64,000 nt of DNA from Candidatus Stoquefichus sp. SB1 (GTDB taxonomy: Bacteria; Bacillota_I; Bacilli_A; Erysipelotrichales; Coprobacillaceae). Where the stretch lies: positions 124,001 through 188,000 of the forward strand of contig NZ_LN852692.1 of assembly GCF_001244545.1 (NCBI RefSeq), in the 5' to 3' direction. Below, one piece after another: positions 16,068 through 24,978 of the stretch. Under the pieces are notes generated by a model. It saw only the letters and a list, made by a program, of their open reading frames with translations, was not told the DNA's origin and did no database searches. The position numbers and the translations under genes were made by a program. Each line of letters starts with the position of its first letter. Position 1 is the stretch's first letter.

Positions 16068-17242
16068 AAAAAATAGCCATTATCACAGCAACACGAGCAG
16101 AATATGGACTTTTCGTTCCTATCATTAGAGAATTTAGAAAACGAGAAAATAATGATTTTCATATTGATCTTATTATTACAGGAACACATTTGTCTAATGA
16201 GTATGGACACACAATAGATGAAATAAAAAAAGATGAATTTAGAATTGATTATTTGATAGATATACCAGTAAATAATTTTAAAGCAAAAGATATATCAAAT
16301 AATATGGCAACTACACTTATAAAATTTACTGAACATTTTGAAAATGAAAAATATGATGCAATTATGGTTTTGGGAGATAGATATGAAATCCTTTCTGTAG
16401 CTATAGCAGCAATGAATACCAAAATACCAATATTTCATTTATGTGGTGGTGATACAACTGAAGGTGCAATAGATGAGGGAATTAGACATTCTATCACAAA
16501 ATTAAGTTATCTCCATTTTGTCTCAAATGAAATAAGTAGAAGAAGAGTTATTCAATTGGGAGAGAATCCATCAAGAGTTTTTAATGTTGGCTCAACCAGT
16601 GTTGATAATATTCTTCATACTGATTTATTATCAAAAAGTGATGTTTTGAAATCGATAGGACTTAATGAATGCAGATATGCGTTATGCACATATCATCCAG
16701 TGACATTAAATAATGTAGATTTACATAAACTGGTTTATGACTTTCTTGATGTCATAAGAGATTGCAAGGATATAGAGTTCATTGTAACAAAATCAAATTC
16801 TGATCTGGGCGGCTCTTTGATTAATCAAATTCTTGATCAGGAACAGAATAAAATTCCAAATTTGCATGTTTACACATCTTTAGGCATGCAAAGATATTTA
16901 TCATTAATGAAATATAGTGAATTTGTATTAGGTAACTCATCAAGTGGGATTATTGAAACACCATCATTTAAAATACCTACAGTGAATATAGGCGACAGGC
17001 AAAAAGGTCGTTTACAATGCGATTCTATCATTAATTGTTTAGATAATAAAAATTCAATCATGCAAGCTGTATCAATTGCTAGAAGTGTAAAAATGAAAGA
17101 AAAGTGCAAAGAAATTATTTCACCATATGGTGAGGGAAATGCAGCCATACAAATTGTAGATATATCTATGAGTTTTCTTGAGAAAACTATAGATTTAAAG
17201 AAGACATTTTATGATATAAAAGAGGAATTTATAAAGGAGTAA
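16064..17242 (+). CDS. legG: Hydrolysing NDP-sugar 2-epimerase (LegG/NeuC family)
   Basis: A 392-residue GT-B-fold epimerase. It starts KKIAIITATRAEYGLF, has VLGDRYEILS near residue 108, HLCGGDTTEGAIDEGIRHS near residue 133 and FVLGNSSSGIIETPS near residue 287. These are the conserved blocks of NeuC/LegG, which hydrolyse the NDP bond and invert C2 to release the free sugar that LegI condenses. LegG works on the diacetamido trideoxy sugar; NeuC on UDP-GlcNAc. Context favours LegG. It is coupled to LegI by an ATGA overlap and followed closely by LegF. Confidence 0.88.
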   Translation: MKKIAIITATRAEYGLFVPIIREFRKRENNDFHIDLIITGTHLSNEYGHTIDEIKKDEFRIDYLIDIPVNNFKAKDISNNMATTLIKFTEHFENEKYDAIMVLGDRYEILSVAIAAMNTKIPIFHLCGGDTTEGAIDEGIRHSITKLSYLHFVSNEISRRRVIQLGENPSRVFNVGSTSVDNILHTDLLSKSDVLKSIGLNECRYALCTYHPVTLNNVDLHKLVYDFLDVIRDCKDIEFIVTKSNSDLGGSLINQILDQEQNKIPNLHVYTSLGMQRYLSLMKYSEFVLGNSSSGIIETPSFKIPTVNIGDRQKGRLQCDSIINCLDNKNSIMQAVSIARSVKMKEKCKEIISPYGEGNAAIQIVDISMSFLEKTIDLKKTFYDIKEEFIKE

Positions 17243-17246
17243 ATTT

Positions 17247-18509
17247 ATGAAGAAGATAGCCATTATCCCAGCTCGCTCTGGATCAAAAGGATTGCCTCAT
17301 AAAAATATACTTAATTTGTATGGGAAACCATTAATTGCATGGACAATTGAAGCAGCAGTTAAAAGCAATCAGTTTGATAAAATTATTGTATCTACAGATT
17401 CTAAGCAATATGGAAAAATAAGCGAAGAATATGGCGCAGAAGTTATTTATAGAGATGAGAGCATTTCGAATGATACTGCATCTACGTATGATGTTCTTAA
17501 AGATTTGTTTTCTAAAGTAGATGTTTCTTATATTGATTATTTTGTACTACTTCAACCAACATCACCATTTAGAAATGCAGAACATATAAATGAAGCTATT
17601 AAATTATATGAAAAAAACTATTACCAATATGATACTTTAGTAAGTGTAACTGAGGCACATAAATCATCAGATTTAATTAAACCTCTTGATAAAGATCGAA
17701 GTTTAAAATACTTTAATAATGATTTTTCAAATTATAAGAGGCAACAATATCATGAGTATGAACCTAATGGGGCAATTTACATATCAAAAATCCAATCCTA
17801 TTTAAAAATCAAACAATTCTTGGGAAGCCAAGGTATAGCTTATATAATGAATGAAGATGATTCAATTGATATAGATGGAAGAAATGATTTTGAATTAGCA
17901 TATAATGTGATTTCTAGAAAAAACATAATTGATGAAAGAAGAAAAATTGTTAAAGAAAGAATTTTGGAGAAGAAACAATTAGAAATAAGTGTGAAACATC
18001 CAATAACTTTAATAGGAAATTCTTTTTTTGATAATTGGAATGTAGAAAAAATATGTAATAAAAAAGTTAATAATTGGGGAATCAAGAATGCAACATCAAA
18101 ATTATATTTGAAATATTTTTTAAATGATATTTCATTTGATGAATTGGGAGAGTATATATTAGTTATGTTTGGAATTAATGAATTATTATGTGGAAATAGC
18201 ATAAACGATACAGTTTCCAGTATAAATCATTGTATAGAAAAAATTCGAACATATCATCCTCATAAAATTATTTTTGTGAATATGTTGAATGTTAATGGAA
18301 GAATAGATATAGGAAATGAATTAGTAAATGAGTGCAAGCAATGTTTTTCAAAAAGTATTAAAGCAGATAAAATTATTCAAACAGATGATTTAAATGATGA
18401 GTTTGGATGGTTAAACAAAGATTATACGGATGACGGATTATATTTGAATGCAAAAGGTTACGATTTTTTATTAAGTATTATAGAAAAAGAGATTTTAAAT
18501 AATTTATGA
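17247..18509 (+). CDS. legF: CMP-legionaminate/sialate synthetase fused to an SGNH esterase-like domain
   Basis: A 420-residue fusion. Residues 1-225 are a CMP-nonulosonate cytidylyltransferase (IIPARSGSKGLPHKN at 6-20; LLQPTSPFRN at 101-110; DIDGRNDFELA near 208). Residues 250-420 form an SGNH-hydrolase-like domain: block I GNSFF with S259, block II NNWG with G278, block III FGINE with N311, and block V DGLYLN at 396-401. The expected catalytic histidine of block V is replaced by Y399, so the second domain may be inactive or altered. A comparable two-domain enzyme in group B Streptococcus joins CMP activation to O-acetyl removal. RBS AAAGGAG is present. This is the last gene of the pathway. 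Confidence 0.87.
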   Translation: MKKIAIIPARSGSKGLPHKNILNLYGKPLIAWTIEAAVKSNQFDKIIVSTDSKQYGKISEEYGAEVIYRDESISNDTASTYDVLKDLFSKVDVSYIDYFVLLQPTSPFRNAEHINEAIKLYEKNYYQYDTLVSVTEAHKSSDLIKPLDKDRSLKYFNNDFSNYKRQQYHEYEPNGAIYISKIQSYLKIKQFLGSQGIAYIMNEDDSIDIDGRNDFELAYNVISRKNIIDERRKIVKERILEKKQLEISVKHPITLIGNSFFDNWNVEKICNKKVNNWGIKNATSKLYLKYFLNDISFDELGEYILVMFGINELLCGNSINDTVSSINHCIEKIRTYHPHKIIFVNMLNVNGRIDIGNELVNECKQCFSKSIKADKIIQTDDLNDEFGWLNKDYTDDGLYLNAKGYDFLLSIIEKEILNNL

Positions 18510-18534
18510 TAACATACATATACTAATATGTTAT
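18509..18534 (+). terminator. Hairpin at the end of the polysaccharide locus
   Basis: ATAACATA (18509-18516) pairs with TATGTTAT (18527-18534) around a 10-base loop, beginning on the stop codon of the last pathway gene. There is no T-run after it, so it is a weak terminator or an mRNA 3' end stabiliser. Confidence 0.35.
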
Positions 18535-18721
18535 AACTTTAAAATTAATATTTCACAAAACTGGCTTTTAAAGTATGCTTGTATCAAGAAAATAAAATCA
18601 CAACAATAATTCAAGTCAATGTATGGGAAAATTATGAAAAGAATATGTTAAATTATCAAAAAGTATTCATGCATCTAACATGATAAAAAGAATTGTGATA
18701 AAATGCTGATGGTGATTAACA

Positions 18722-19336
18722 ATGAAAGAAAAATATATTGAAATCAATTTAAAAAGAAAAGCATTACAGGAATTATTAGAACAAGTGAAACTAAAAAGTA
18801 CTTCTTTTTCAATTGTCAGATATTACAATGGCTATATGAGTCAAGAAGAGTACAATGATATGCAAAAAAAGTTTATGAATAAAATAGTTTATGAACATGA
18901 ACAGCGTATATTAGATTATCAGAATAATCTCAATAGATATCGTGATGAATTAAATTCATTATTTCATTTTATAGATGAAAAAGAAGCATTGGATTATTTT
19001 GATGAACTTTTTAATCAAGAATTAGAAGTTTATGAAAATTGTCAATATTGCGAATTTGAAAATCAAGAACCCATTGTATCAGATATACCTATAGAATATT
19101 TATTAAAAAAAGAATATACAAGAATGACACCAGTCAGTATTGGACCTGTTTTTGAAATGTTTACATTCTCAATGGCTGCTTTTGATGAAGTCATGAGTCA
19201 TATGAAAAAACTTTTCTCACCTTATAAAGTGTTTGGTGGAGAATTTGAAGATTTATGTTGTTATAATGGTGAAAAAATCATTTTTAAAGTATGTACACAT
19301 GAAGATTATGCAATTGTCAGTGAAGACATCAATTAA
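18722..19336 (+). CDS. Hypothetical soluble protein of 204 residues
   Basis: No family recognised. The protein is charged and cytoplasmic-looking with no signal peptide or membrane segment. The N-terminal half (about 1-115) is predicted helical, with long Glu/Lys/Asn runs suggesting a coiled coil. A Cys pair (NCQYCEF near residue 118) and two further cysteines (LCC near 178) sit in the C-terminal half. It is a single gene between the polysaccharide locus and rpsD. A possible extended -10 (TGATAAAAT near 18698) lies shortly upstream of ATG 18722, which has a weak GGTG RBS. The reading frame is well preserved, so it is probably real. Confidence 0.65.
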   Translation: MKEKYIEINLKRKALQELLEQVKLKSTSFSIVRYYNGYMSQEEYNDMQKKFMNKIVYEHEQRILDYQNNLNRYRDELNSLFHFIDEKEALDYFDELFNQELEVYENCQYCEFENQEPIVSDIPIEYLLKKEYTRMTPVSIGPVFEMFTFSMAAFDEVMSHMKKLFSPYKVFGGEFEDLCCYNGEKIIFKVCTHEDYAIVSEDIN

Positions 19337-19361
19337 ATTTATCGAATTGATTCAAAATTGT

Positions 19362-19390
19362 TTGACTAAATGGTGTATTTATGGTATTGT
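19362..19390 (+). promoter_or_regulatory. rpsD promoter
   Basis: TTGACT (19362-19367) and TATTGT (19385-19390) with a 17-base spacer form a good sigma-A type promoter. Transcription would begin near 19397, giving a leader of about 160 bases before rpsD. Confidence 0.65.
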
Positions 19391-19396
19391 GTATGA

Positions 19397-19560
19397 GCGT
19401 ATTAAATGATAGCAGTACATGAAGTGTTAGCCAATGCGTTTGTAACGAACGGATGTAGAGTATCTAGCTGCTAATAGAGAAATACTTAGTACAAACACAA
19501 CCTATCATATTCATGCATGTTATTGTTTTATGCAAAATAAAACAATAGGAGGAAGACATT
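19397..19560 (+). ncRNA. Structured 5' leader of rpsD, probable S4 autoregulatory element
   Basis: A long untranslated leader between a clear promoter and the rpsD start. It has several short complementary blocks (for example GTTAGC with GCTAAT; GTATCT with AGATAC-like parts; a late TTGTTTTATGCAAAATAAAACAA hairpin just before the RBS GGAGG). In Firmicutes S4 represses its own synthesis by binding such a leader. The folded structure was not computed. Confidence 0.5.
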
Positions 19561-20166
19561 ATGTCACGTTATACTGGACCACAATGGAAAAAATCTAGAC
19601 GTTTAGGTTTTTCTACATTAGAAACTGGTAAAGAATTATCAAAAAGACCTTATGCTCCTGGTCAACATGGGCAAAAGAGAAAGAAACCAACTGAATATGG
19701 ATTACAATTAGCTGAAAAGCAAAAAGTAAGACATATGTATGGAGTTAATGAAAAACAATTCCACAACACATTTAAAAGAGCAAGTAAGATGGAAGGAATC
19801 ACAGGTTATAACTTCTTCTGCTTACTTGAATCAAGATTAGACAACGTTGTTTACAGATTAGGTTTTGCAACAACAAGACGTCAAGCTAGACAATTAGTTA
19901 ACCATGGACATATTTTATTAAATGGTGTAAAAACTGATATTGCTTCATGTCATGTTAAAGTTGGAGATGTTGTTTCAGTTAAAGAAAAATCTAAATCATT
20001 AGAAATTATCAAAACTGCTTTAGCTTCTCAAAATCATGTACCTGGATTTGTAGAAGTTGATGCTGAAAAAATGGAAGGTAAATTCATCAGATTACCTGAA
20101 AGAAGCGAATTAAATCAAGAAATCAATGAGTCACTAATCGTAGAATACTACAACAGACTTGGATAA
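19561..20166 (+). CDS. rpsD: Small ribosomal subunit protein S4
   Basis: 201 residues, full family length. It begins [17 protein letters not shown] and has the S4 RNA-binding domain from about 92 ([23 protein letters not shown], split here as [13 protein letters not shown] and [14 protein letters not shown]). The N-terminal zinc-binding cysteines of some S4 proteins are absent, so this is the zinc-independent form. S4 nucleates 30S assembly by binding the 5' domain of 16S rRNA and commonly represses its own mRNA. It stands alone, with its own promoter, leader and terminator, as in other Firmicutes. Confidence 0.97.
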   Translation: MSRYTGPQWKKSRRLGFSTLETGKELSKRPYAPGQHGQKRKKPTEYGLQLAEKQKVRHMYGVNEKQFHNTFKRASKMEGITGYNFFCLLESRLDNVVYRLGFATTRRQARQLVNHGHILLNGVKTDIASCHVKVGDVVSVKEKSKSLEIIKTALASQNHVPGFVEVDAEKMEGKFIRLPERSELNQEINESLIVEYYNRLG

Positions 20167-20182
20167 AATTGAATTTAAATTC

Positions 20183-20226
20183 AAGGTATTTAGTAACTGT
20201 TTTCCAGTTATTAGATACCTTTTTTA
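20183..20226 (+). terminator. rpsD terminator
   Basis: A 17-base stem (20183-20199 with 20205-20221, two G-T type mismatches) and a T-run at 20220-20226. The 190 bases that follow up to ezrA hold only a small hairpin (20329-20351) and a candidate extended -10 (TGGTACAAT, 20374-20382) for ezrA. Confidence 0.88.
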
Positions 20227-20373
20227 TTTATAAAATAAAGAATCAATAACTCAAATGATCAATAAATAATAAAAAGTTAAAGTATATCGATAGATAAAAA
20301 ATATGATAAATTAAAAAATTAAAAAATCATTACTTTATATTGCAAAGTAATCCTACGCTTTTTTATCATTTTA

Positions 20374-20382
20374 TGGTACAAT
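20374..20382 (+). promoter_or_regulatory. Candidate ezrA promoter (extended -10)
   Basis: TGGTACAAT at 20374-20382 is an extended -10 about 30 bases before the ATG. No good -35 is visible at the right spacing. Confidence 0.4.
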
Positions 20383-20414
20383 AAAAAAGTAAAAAAAGAA
20401 AGGATTTTGGAATT

Positions 20415-22157
20415 ATGGATAAAGTTATGGAATTTATTGAAAAAATTGGAACCCGAAACCTGATCTTTGCTGGGATTGGTCTTGCTATAATAATTATTGT
20501 TTTCTTGTTTTATCGTGGAATGAGATTAAGAAAATATCGAAAGATGATTGTAGATGTTGAAAATAGGATGAATGCAATCAAATCTTTACCTTTACAATAT
20601 CGTTTAGGAAGAGTTCATAGCATATCTAAAAATATGCCAGATGTTGTTGAACAATATCAGGAGTATGCTGGAGAATTTGAAAGAATTACTGATTATCAAA
20701 AAAATGATTTGGCAGTTTTAGTGAATGAAGTTGATGAACAATTATTTTATGGAAAATTGCGTCAAGTTTCTAAAAAGATGAAACAACTTGATGAGATGTT
20801 ATATACATATGAAAAAGATTCACAGGCTTTATTAGCGAAAATTGAGACAATTACAGAAATTGAAAATGTTCAAAGAATTGAAATTATTCGTGTAAAAGAA
20901 AAATATCGTCAAACAATTGATCGTTTTGAAACAATTCGTTTTAAAGTAGAAGAGTTTGTTCCAAGTCTTTTAGATATTTTTAATGAAGTTGATGATTCGT
21001 TTGTAAAATTAGAGGGAATGATGAATAATCAACGATTTGAAGATGCTCAGCAATATACGAAAGAAATTGAAGAAAAAGTTTATTGGATTGACCAGCGTTT
21101 AGAAGATTTACCTAATTATATTGCAGTTGTGAGACAATATATTCCAAAGAAAATGAATCATATAGAAACACTTTTAGAAGAAATGTCACAAGATGATTTT
21201 TCATTAAATCAGTTAGATGTACAAGGGCGCTTTGAGGTAATCAAAAATACTCTTGAAGAATCTATTGTTCATATTAAAAGATTAGAATTAGAAGATATGG
21301 GTGCTGTTTTACAAAATTTAGTAGATAGTATTGATGCTTTGATTCATGATTTAGAAACTGAAAAACAGTCATTTAAAGAGTTTAAAGAAAAATGGGATTC
21401 ATGTTACACATTGATTACTGATATCTATGATCAATATAAACAGGCGATGATTGATTATAATAGAATTAAAAGTTTATATTTGATTGATGTAGATAATGTT
21501 GAAATTGATGAAAAATTTCATGAATTTGATAAGATTCTAAGAGAATCTTATGATTTAGAAGAAGAGATGAAAAAAGGTGATTTTTCATATTCACAAATGA
21601 TATCAAAGGTTGAAGTTATGCATGATCGTGCAGCAGCACATCAAGATGATTTGAATGCTTTCTTTGCTTTTAGAGATCATCTTTATTTACAAGAACAAAG
21701 AGCTATTGATGAGTTGGAAAATATTAATATTGTTTTATTGGAAATTAAATCAGAAATTAAGAATAAGCACTTGCCAATGATTAATGAATCATATAAAGAT
21801 TATATTCAGGATTCTTATGATAAAGCGGCTCAAATTCAGGCATATCGCATGAATAGACCAGTGGAATTGTCAGAATTATCAAAACGTGTTGATGGCGCAA
21901 GAGATGTTATTTATAAACTCTATGATAATGTTCATAATTTAATTGTGACTGCTGAAATGGTAGAAGAGGCAATTGTCTTTGGGAATCGTTTCCGTTCAAC
22001 TTTCTTAGAAGTGAATACAGAATTAACAAAGGCTGAAGTTTTGTTTAGAAATGGTGAATATACAAAAGCATTATCAACAGCTGTTGATATTATTGAAAAG
22101 ATTCAGCCTGGATCTTATGAAGAATTAATCAAAAAATCGAGTCAAAAGTCCGAATAA
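20415..22157 (+). CDS. ezrA: Septation ring formation regulator EzrA
   Basis: 580 residues, the usual EzrA length. One N-terminal membrane helix (about 14-34, LIFAGIGLAIIIIVFLFY) is followed by a long cytoplasmic rod of spectrin-like helical repeats rich in Glu, Asp and Lys. The C-terminal FGNRFRS segment near residue 535 corresponds to the conserved patch needed for mid-cell localisation. EzrA restrains FtsZ ring assembly at the cell poles and helps coordinate division and wall growth in low-GC Gram-positive bacteria. The RBS GAAAGGA precedes ATG 20415. The terminator overlaps its stop codon. Confidence 0.93.
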   Translation: MDKVMEFIEKIGTRNLIFAGIGLAIIIIVFLFYRGMRLRKYRKMIVDVENRMNAIKSLPLQYRLGRVHSISKNMPDVVEQYQEYAGEFERITDYQKNDLAVLVNEVDEQLFYGKLRQVSKKMKQLDEMLYTYEKDSQALLAKIETITEIENVQRIEIIRVKEKYRQTIDRFETIRFKVEEFVPSLLDIFNEVDDSFVKLEGMMNNQRFEDAQQYTKEIEEKVYWIDQRLEDLPNYIAVVRQYIPKKMNHIETLLEEMSQDDFSLNQLDVQGRFEVIKNTLEESIVHIKRLELEDMGAVLQNLVDSIDALIHDLETEKQSFKEFKEKWDSCYTLITDIYDQYKQAMIDYNRIKSLYLIDVDNVEIDEKFHEFDKILRESYDLEEEMKKGDFSYSQMISKVEVMHDRAAAHQDDLNAFFAFRDHLYLQEQRAIDELENINIVLLEIKSEIKNKHLPMINESYKDYIQDSYDKAAQIQAYRMNRPVELSELSKRVDGARDVIYKLYDNVHNLIVTAEMVEEAIVFGNRFRSTFLEVNTELTKAEVLFRNGEYTKALSTAVDIIEKIQPGSYEELIKKSSQKSE

Positions 22158-22167
22158 GGACTTTTTT
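22144..22167 (+). terminator. ezrA terminator overlapping the stop codon
   Basis: AAAAGTCC (22144-22151) pairs with GGACTTTT (22158-22165) around a 6-base loop, followed by Ts to 22167. The ezrA stop lies in the loop and stem. Confidence 0.8.
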
Positions 22168-22224
22168 AGTGGCTTTTTAATTATAAAAATGTTATATATA
22201 CATATATTAGAGTGGAGGGAACAT

Positions 22225-23364
22225 ATGATTTATTTAGATTATGTATCAACAACACCTTTAAATCAGGATGTTAATCAAATGTATCAGTCTTTATTGAATG
22301 ATTATTTTGCAAATGCTGACTCATTGTATTCATTAGGATTACAAACCAGTTCATTAATGGAAAAATCAAGAAGTTTAACGGCACAAATGTTAGGTGTCAA
22401 ACCGACTGAGATTATTTTTACAAGTGGAGCAAGTGAATCTAATAATACAGCGATTAAAGGATGTGCATTTCAATATCAAAATCGAGGCAAGCATATTATA
22501 ACCAGTGCGATTGAACATTCTAGTGTTCATAATACGTGTTTACAACTGAGAGATGTTTTTGGTTTTGAAGTTGATTTTATTTCGATTGATCAACAAGGTA
22601 GGTTGAATTTACAGGAATTAAAAGAAAAAATGAGACCAGATACAATCCTTGTATCCATTATGTATGTTAATAATGAAATAGGCATTATTAATCCTATCAA
22701 TGAGATTAGAAAAATAATTTCAGAAAAAAATGCAAGAACGAAATTACATGTGGATATGGTTCAGGCATTAGGTAAAATTCCAATCGATTTATCATTGGTT
22801 GATATGGCAAGTTTTTCAGCACATAAGATCTATGGATTAAAAGGAAGTGGAGTTTTATTTAAAAAAGAATCAACATCTTTAGTTCCACTTATTAGTGCTG
22901 GACAACAAGAATATGGATTGCGTGGTGGAACATCTAATACTGCAACTCATACAATGTTTGCCAAAACATTGCGTTTAGCATTAGAAAATCAAGGTCAGAA
23001 ATATCAGTATGTCCAATCATTGAATCGTTATGTTCGACAAGTATTAATGCAAATTGATGATGTTGTTATTAATACGCCAGAACAAAACAGTTCACCTTAT
23101 ATTCTTAATTTTTCATGTGTAGGATATAAACCAGAAGTCATTTTACATGCTTTAGAGGCACAAGAATGTTATGTTTCTACAAAAAGCACATGTTCTTCAC
23201 ATAAAAATGATATATCGAGAACATTAGCAGCAATGCATATGAATGAAGCAGTTGCAAAAAGTGCAATTCGCATCAGTTTTTCTGATTTAACAACACAAAA
23301 TGAAATAGATGAGTTTTTATTTCATTTACAAACAATATTAAAGACAATTAAAAAGCAGAGGTAA
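22225..23364 (+). CDS. Cysteine desulfurase (NifS/IscS-like), partner of ThiI
   Basis: 379 residues, class V aminotransferase fold. The PLP lysine is K201 in SFSAHKIYGLKGSG, and the active-site cysteine is C323 in the short loop STKSTCSSH. It removes sulfur from cysteine and hands it on as a persulfide. The gene ends four bases before thiI, the arrangement of the dedicated desulfurase that feeds ThiI for 4-thiouridine in tRNA. ATG 22225 is chosen over an in-frame ATG at 22189 because GGAGG lies about six bases before it and the protein then starts with the family's typical IYLDYVSTTP. Confidence 0.9.
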   Translation: MIYLDYVSTTPLNQDVNQMYQSLLNDYFANADSLYSLGLQTSSLMEKSRSLTAQMLGVKPTEIIFTSGASESNNTAIKGCAFQYQNRGKHIITSAIEHSSVHNTCLQLRDVFGFEVDFISIDQQGRLNLQELKEKMRPDTILVSIMYVNNEIGIINPINEIRKIISEKNARTKLHVDMVQALGKIPIDLSLVDMASFSAHKIYGLKGSGVLFKKESTSLVPLISAGQQEYGLRGGTSNTATHTMFAKTLRLALENQGQKYQYVQSLNRYVRQVLMQIDDVVINTPEQNSSPYILNFSCVGYKPEVILHALEAQECYVSTKSTCSSHKNDISRTLAAMHMNEAVAKSAIRISFSDLTTQNEIDEFLFHLQTILKTIKKQR

Positions 23365-23368
23365 AGAA

Positions 23369-24565
23369 ATGGAATGTAATCATATTTTAGTTCGTTTTGG
23401 AGAACTTACAACAAAAGGTAAAAATCGTAAATTATTTATTCGTAAATTATGTCAGAATACAAAAGAAATATTAAAAGACTTTTCTCATCTGAGATATGAT
23501 CTTTCATTTGATCGTATGTATATTATTTTAAATGGTGAGGATGCAAAGGCTGTCTGTGAAAAGTTAAAGACAGTCTTTGGAATTCACTCTTTTTCTGTCT
23601 GTTATCAAGTTGAAAGTGATTTAGAAAAAATTAAAGATGTTTGTTTACAGATTATTGAAAATAATCAAGGTCAAACTTTTAAAATCAATACAAAAAGAAA
23701 TGATAAAGATTATCCTCTTCATTCACATGATATTAATACAGCGATTGCTGGATATATTTTTCATCATACAACAAAAGATTTAAAAGTTGATGTTCATCAT
23801 CCTGATATCATGATTAAAGTGGAATTACGTAAAGAGAATACATATGTTATGGATAATGTCATTATGGGTGCTGGAGGTTATCCAGTTGGTATTGGGGGAA
23901 AAGCGCTTTTAATGTTATCGGGTGGTATTGATTCTCCAGTCGCTGGATATTTAACAATGAAACGTGGTGTTGATATTGAATGTATTCATTATGCTTCACC
24001 GCCATATACAAGTGATTTAGCACGAGAAAAAGTATTGGATCTTGTTGATGTGTTAAGACAATATACACATGGTAAGATAGTTGTTCATATTGTTCCTTTT
24101 ACTGAACTTCAATTAGCTGTTTATGAACATTGTGAGGAAAGTTATGCTATGACTGTGATGCGTCGTATGATGTATCGCATTGCCCAAGGTGTTGCACAAA
24201 AAAATAATTGTTTAGCGATTGTGAATGGTGAAAGTATTGGACAAGTTGCTTCGCAAACATTAGAAAGTATGGCTGTTATTAATAGTGTGATCTCTATGCC
24301 TGTTTTGCGTCCAGTTGCTTGTATGGATAAATTAGAAATTATTGATATTGCTAATCAAATAGGAACTTATGATATTTCTATTCGTCCACATGAAGACTGC
24401 TGTACAATTTTTACACCAAAGCAACCTGCTACAAAACCAAAAAGCTATAAAGCAGAAGCTTTTGAAGAAAAATGGGACTTTGAAAAGATGGTTCAAGAGT
24501 GTATTGATCAGACATCAGATATTGTCATAGATGACAATTATAAAAATTTTGAAAATTTATTTTAA
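23369..24565 (+). CDS. thiI: tRNA 4-thiouridine synthetase ThiI
   Basis: 398 residues: an N-terminal ferredoxin-like plus THUMP domain (about 1-165) and a PP-loop AANH domain with SGGIDSP at 184-190. HEDCCTIFTPKQPATKP near residue 340 is the conserved C-terminal cysteine/Pro motif. The rhodanese domain of enteric ThiI is absent, as is normal for Firmicutes. It adenylates U8 of tRNA and inserts sulfur donated by the desulfurase encoded just upstream; the product is also used in thiamine thiazole formation in some species. The two genes form an operon. Confidence 0.95.
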   Translation: MECNHILVRFGELTTKGKNRKLFIRKLCQNTKEILKDFSHLRYDLSFDRMYIILNGEDAKAVCEKLKTVFGIHSFSVCYQVESDLEKIKDVCLQIIENNQGQTFKINTKRNDKDYPLHSHDINTAIAGYIFHHTTKDLKVDVHHPDIMIKVELRKENTYVMDNVIMGAGGYPVGIGGKALLMLSGGIDSPVAGYLTMKRGVDIECIHYASPPYTSDLAREKVLDLVDVLRQYTHGKIVVHIVPFTELQLAVYEHCEESYAMTVMRRMMYRIAQGVAQKNNCLAIVNGESIGQVASQTLESMAVINSVISMPVLRPVACMDKLEIIDIANQIGTYDISIRPHEDCCTIFTPKQPATKPKSYKAEAFEEKWDFEKMVQECIDQTSDIVIDDNYKNFENLF

Positions 24566-24623
24566 AAAATATGAATAAGATTTCAACTCTAACACAAACT
24601 AATTGTGTCAGGAGGTGAAAGTT

Positions 24624-24839
24624 ATGAACTCAAACAATTCAAGTAAAAACAGATTAGTAGTTCCTGGTGCTCAAAATGCAATCGATCAAATGAAATACGA
24701 AATCGCTAATGAATTTGGTGTTAACCTTGGACCTGATGCAACTTCACGTGCTAACGGATCTGTTGGTGGTGAAATCACTAAGAGATTAGTTGAAATGGGA
24801 CAAAGCCAAATCGCAGGTAGACAATCTCAAAATCATTAA
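24624..24839 (+). CDS. Alpha/beta-type small acid-soluble spore protein
   Basis: A 71-residue [14 protein letters not shown] at 24-33 contains the germination protease (GPR) recognition site, and [21 protein letters not shown] at the C-terminal half is the conserved DNA-binding segment ([15 protein letters not shown], then EITKRLV). SASPs saturate spore DNA in an A-like form, protect it from UV, and are degraded to amino acids on germination. ATG 24624 follows a near-perfect RBS (AGGAGGTG). It has its own terminator and probably a sigma-G promoter, though none could be assigned by eye. This is the clearest evidence that the organism forms endospores. Confidence 0.95.
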   Translation: MNSNNSSKNRLVVPGAQNAIDQMKYEIANEFGVNLGPDATSRANGSVGGEITKRLVEMGQSQIAGRQSQNH

Positions 24840-24846
24840 GCTTTAT

Positions 24847-24885
24847 AAAAACCCTAGTCATAAAACCTTATGAGTGGGGTTTTTT
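24847..24885 (+). terminator. SASP gene terminator
   Basis: AAAAACCC (24847-24854) pairs with GGGTTTTT (24877-24884), with an inner TCATA/TATGA pairing, followed by Ts. Confidence 0.85.
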
Positions 24886-24919
24886 CATGCAAAAAATTGT
24901 TATCGCTTTCAAAATGTTG

Positions 24920-24948
24920 TTGAGTTTATGTTCTATTTTATGTACAAT
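24920..24948 (+). promoter_or_regulatory. ackA promoter
   Basis: TTGAGT (24920-24925) and TACAAT (24943-24948) with a 17-base spacer, about 30 bases before the ackA start. Confidence 0.6.
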
Positions 24949-24978
24949 AATAATATGTATGTAGGAGGAAAAAAAGAT

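Noticed and set aside
20329-20351. Hairpin before ezrA as a terminator
   Set aside because: The 8-bp ATTACTTT/AAAGTAAT stem has no adjacent T-run; the rpsD transcript already ends at 20226.
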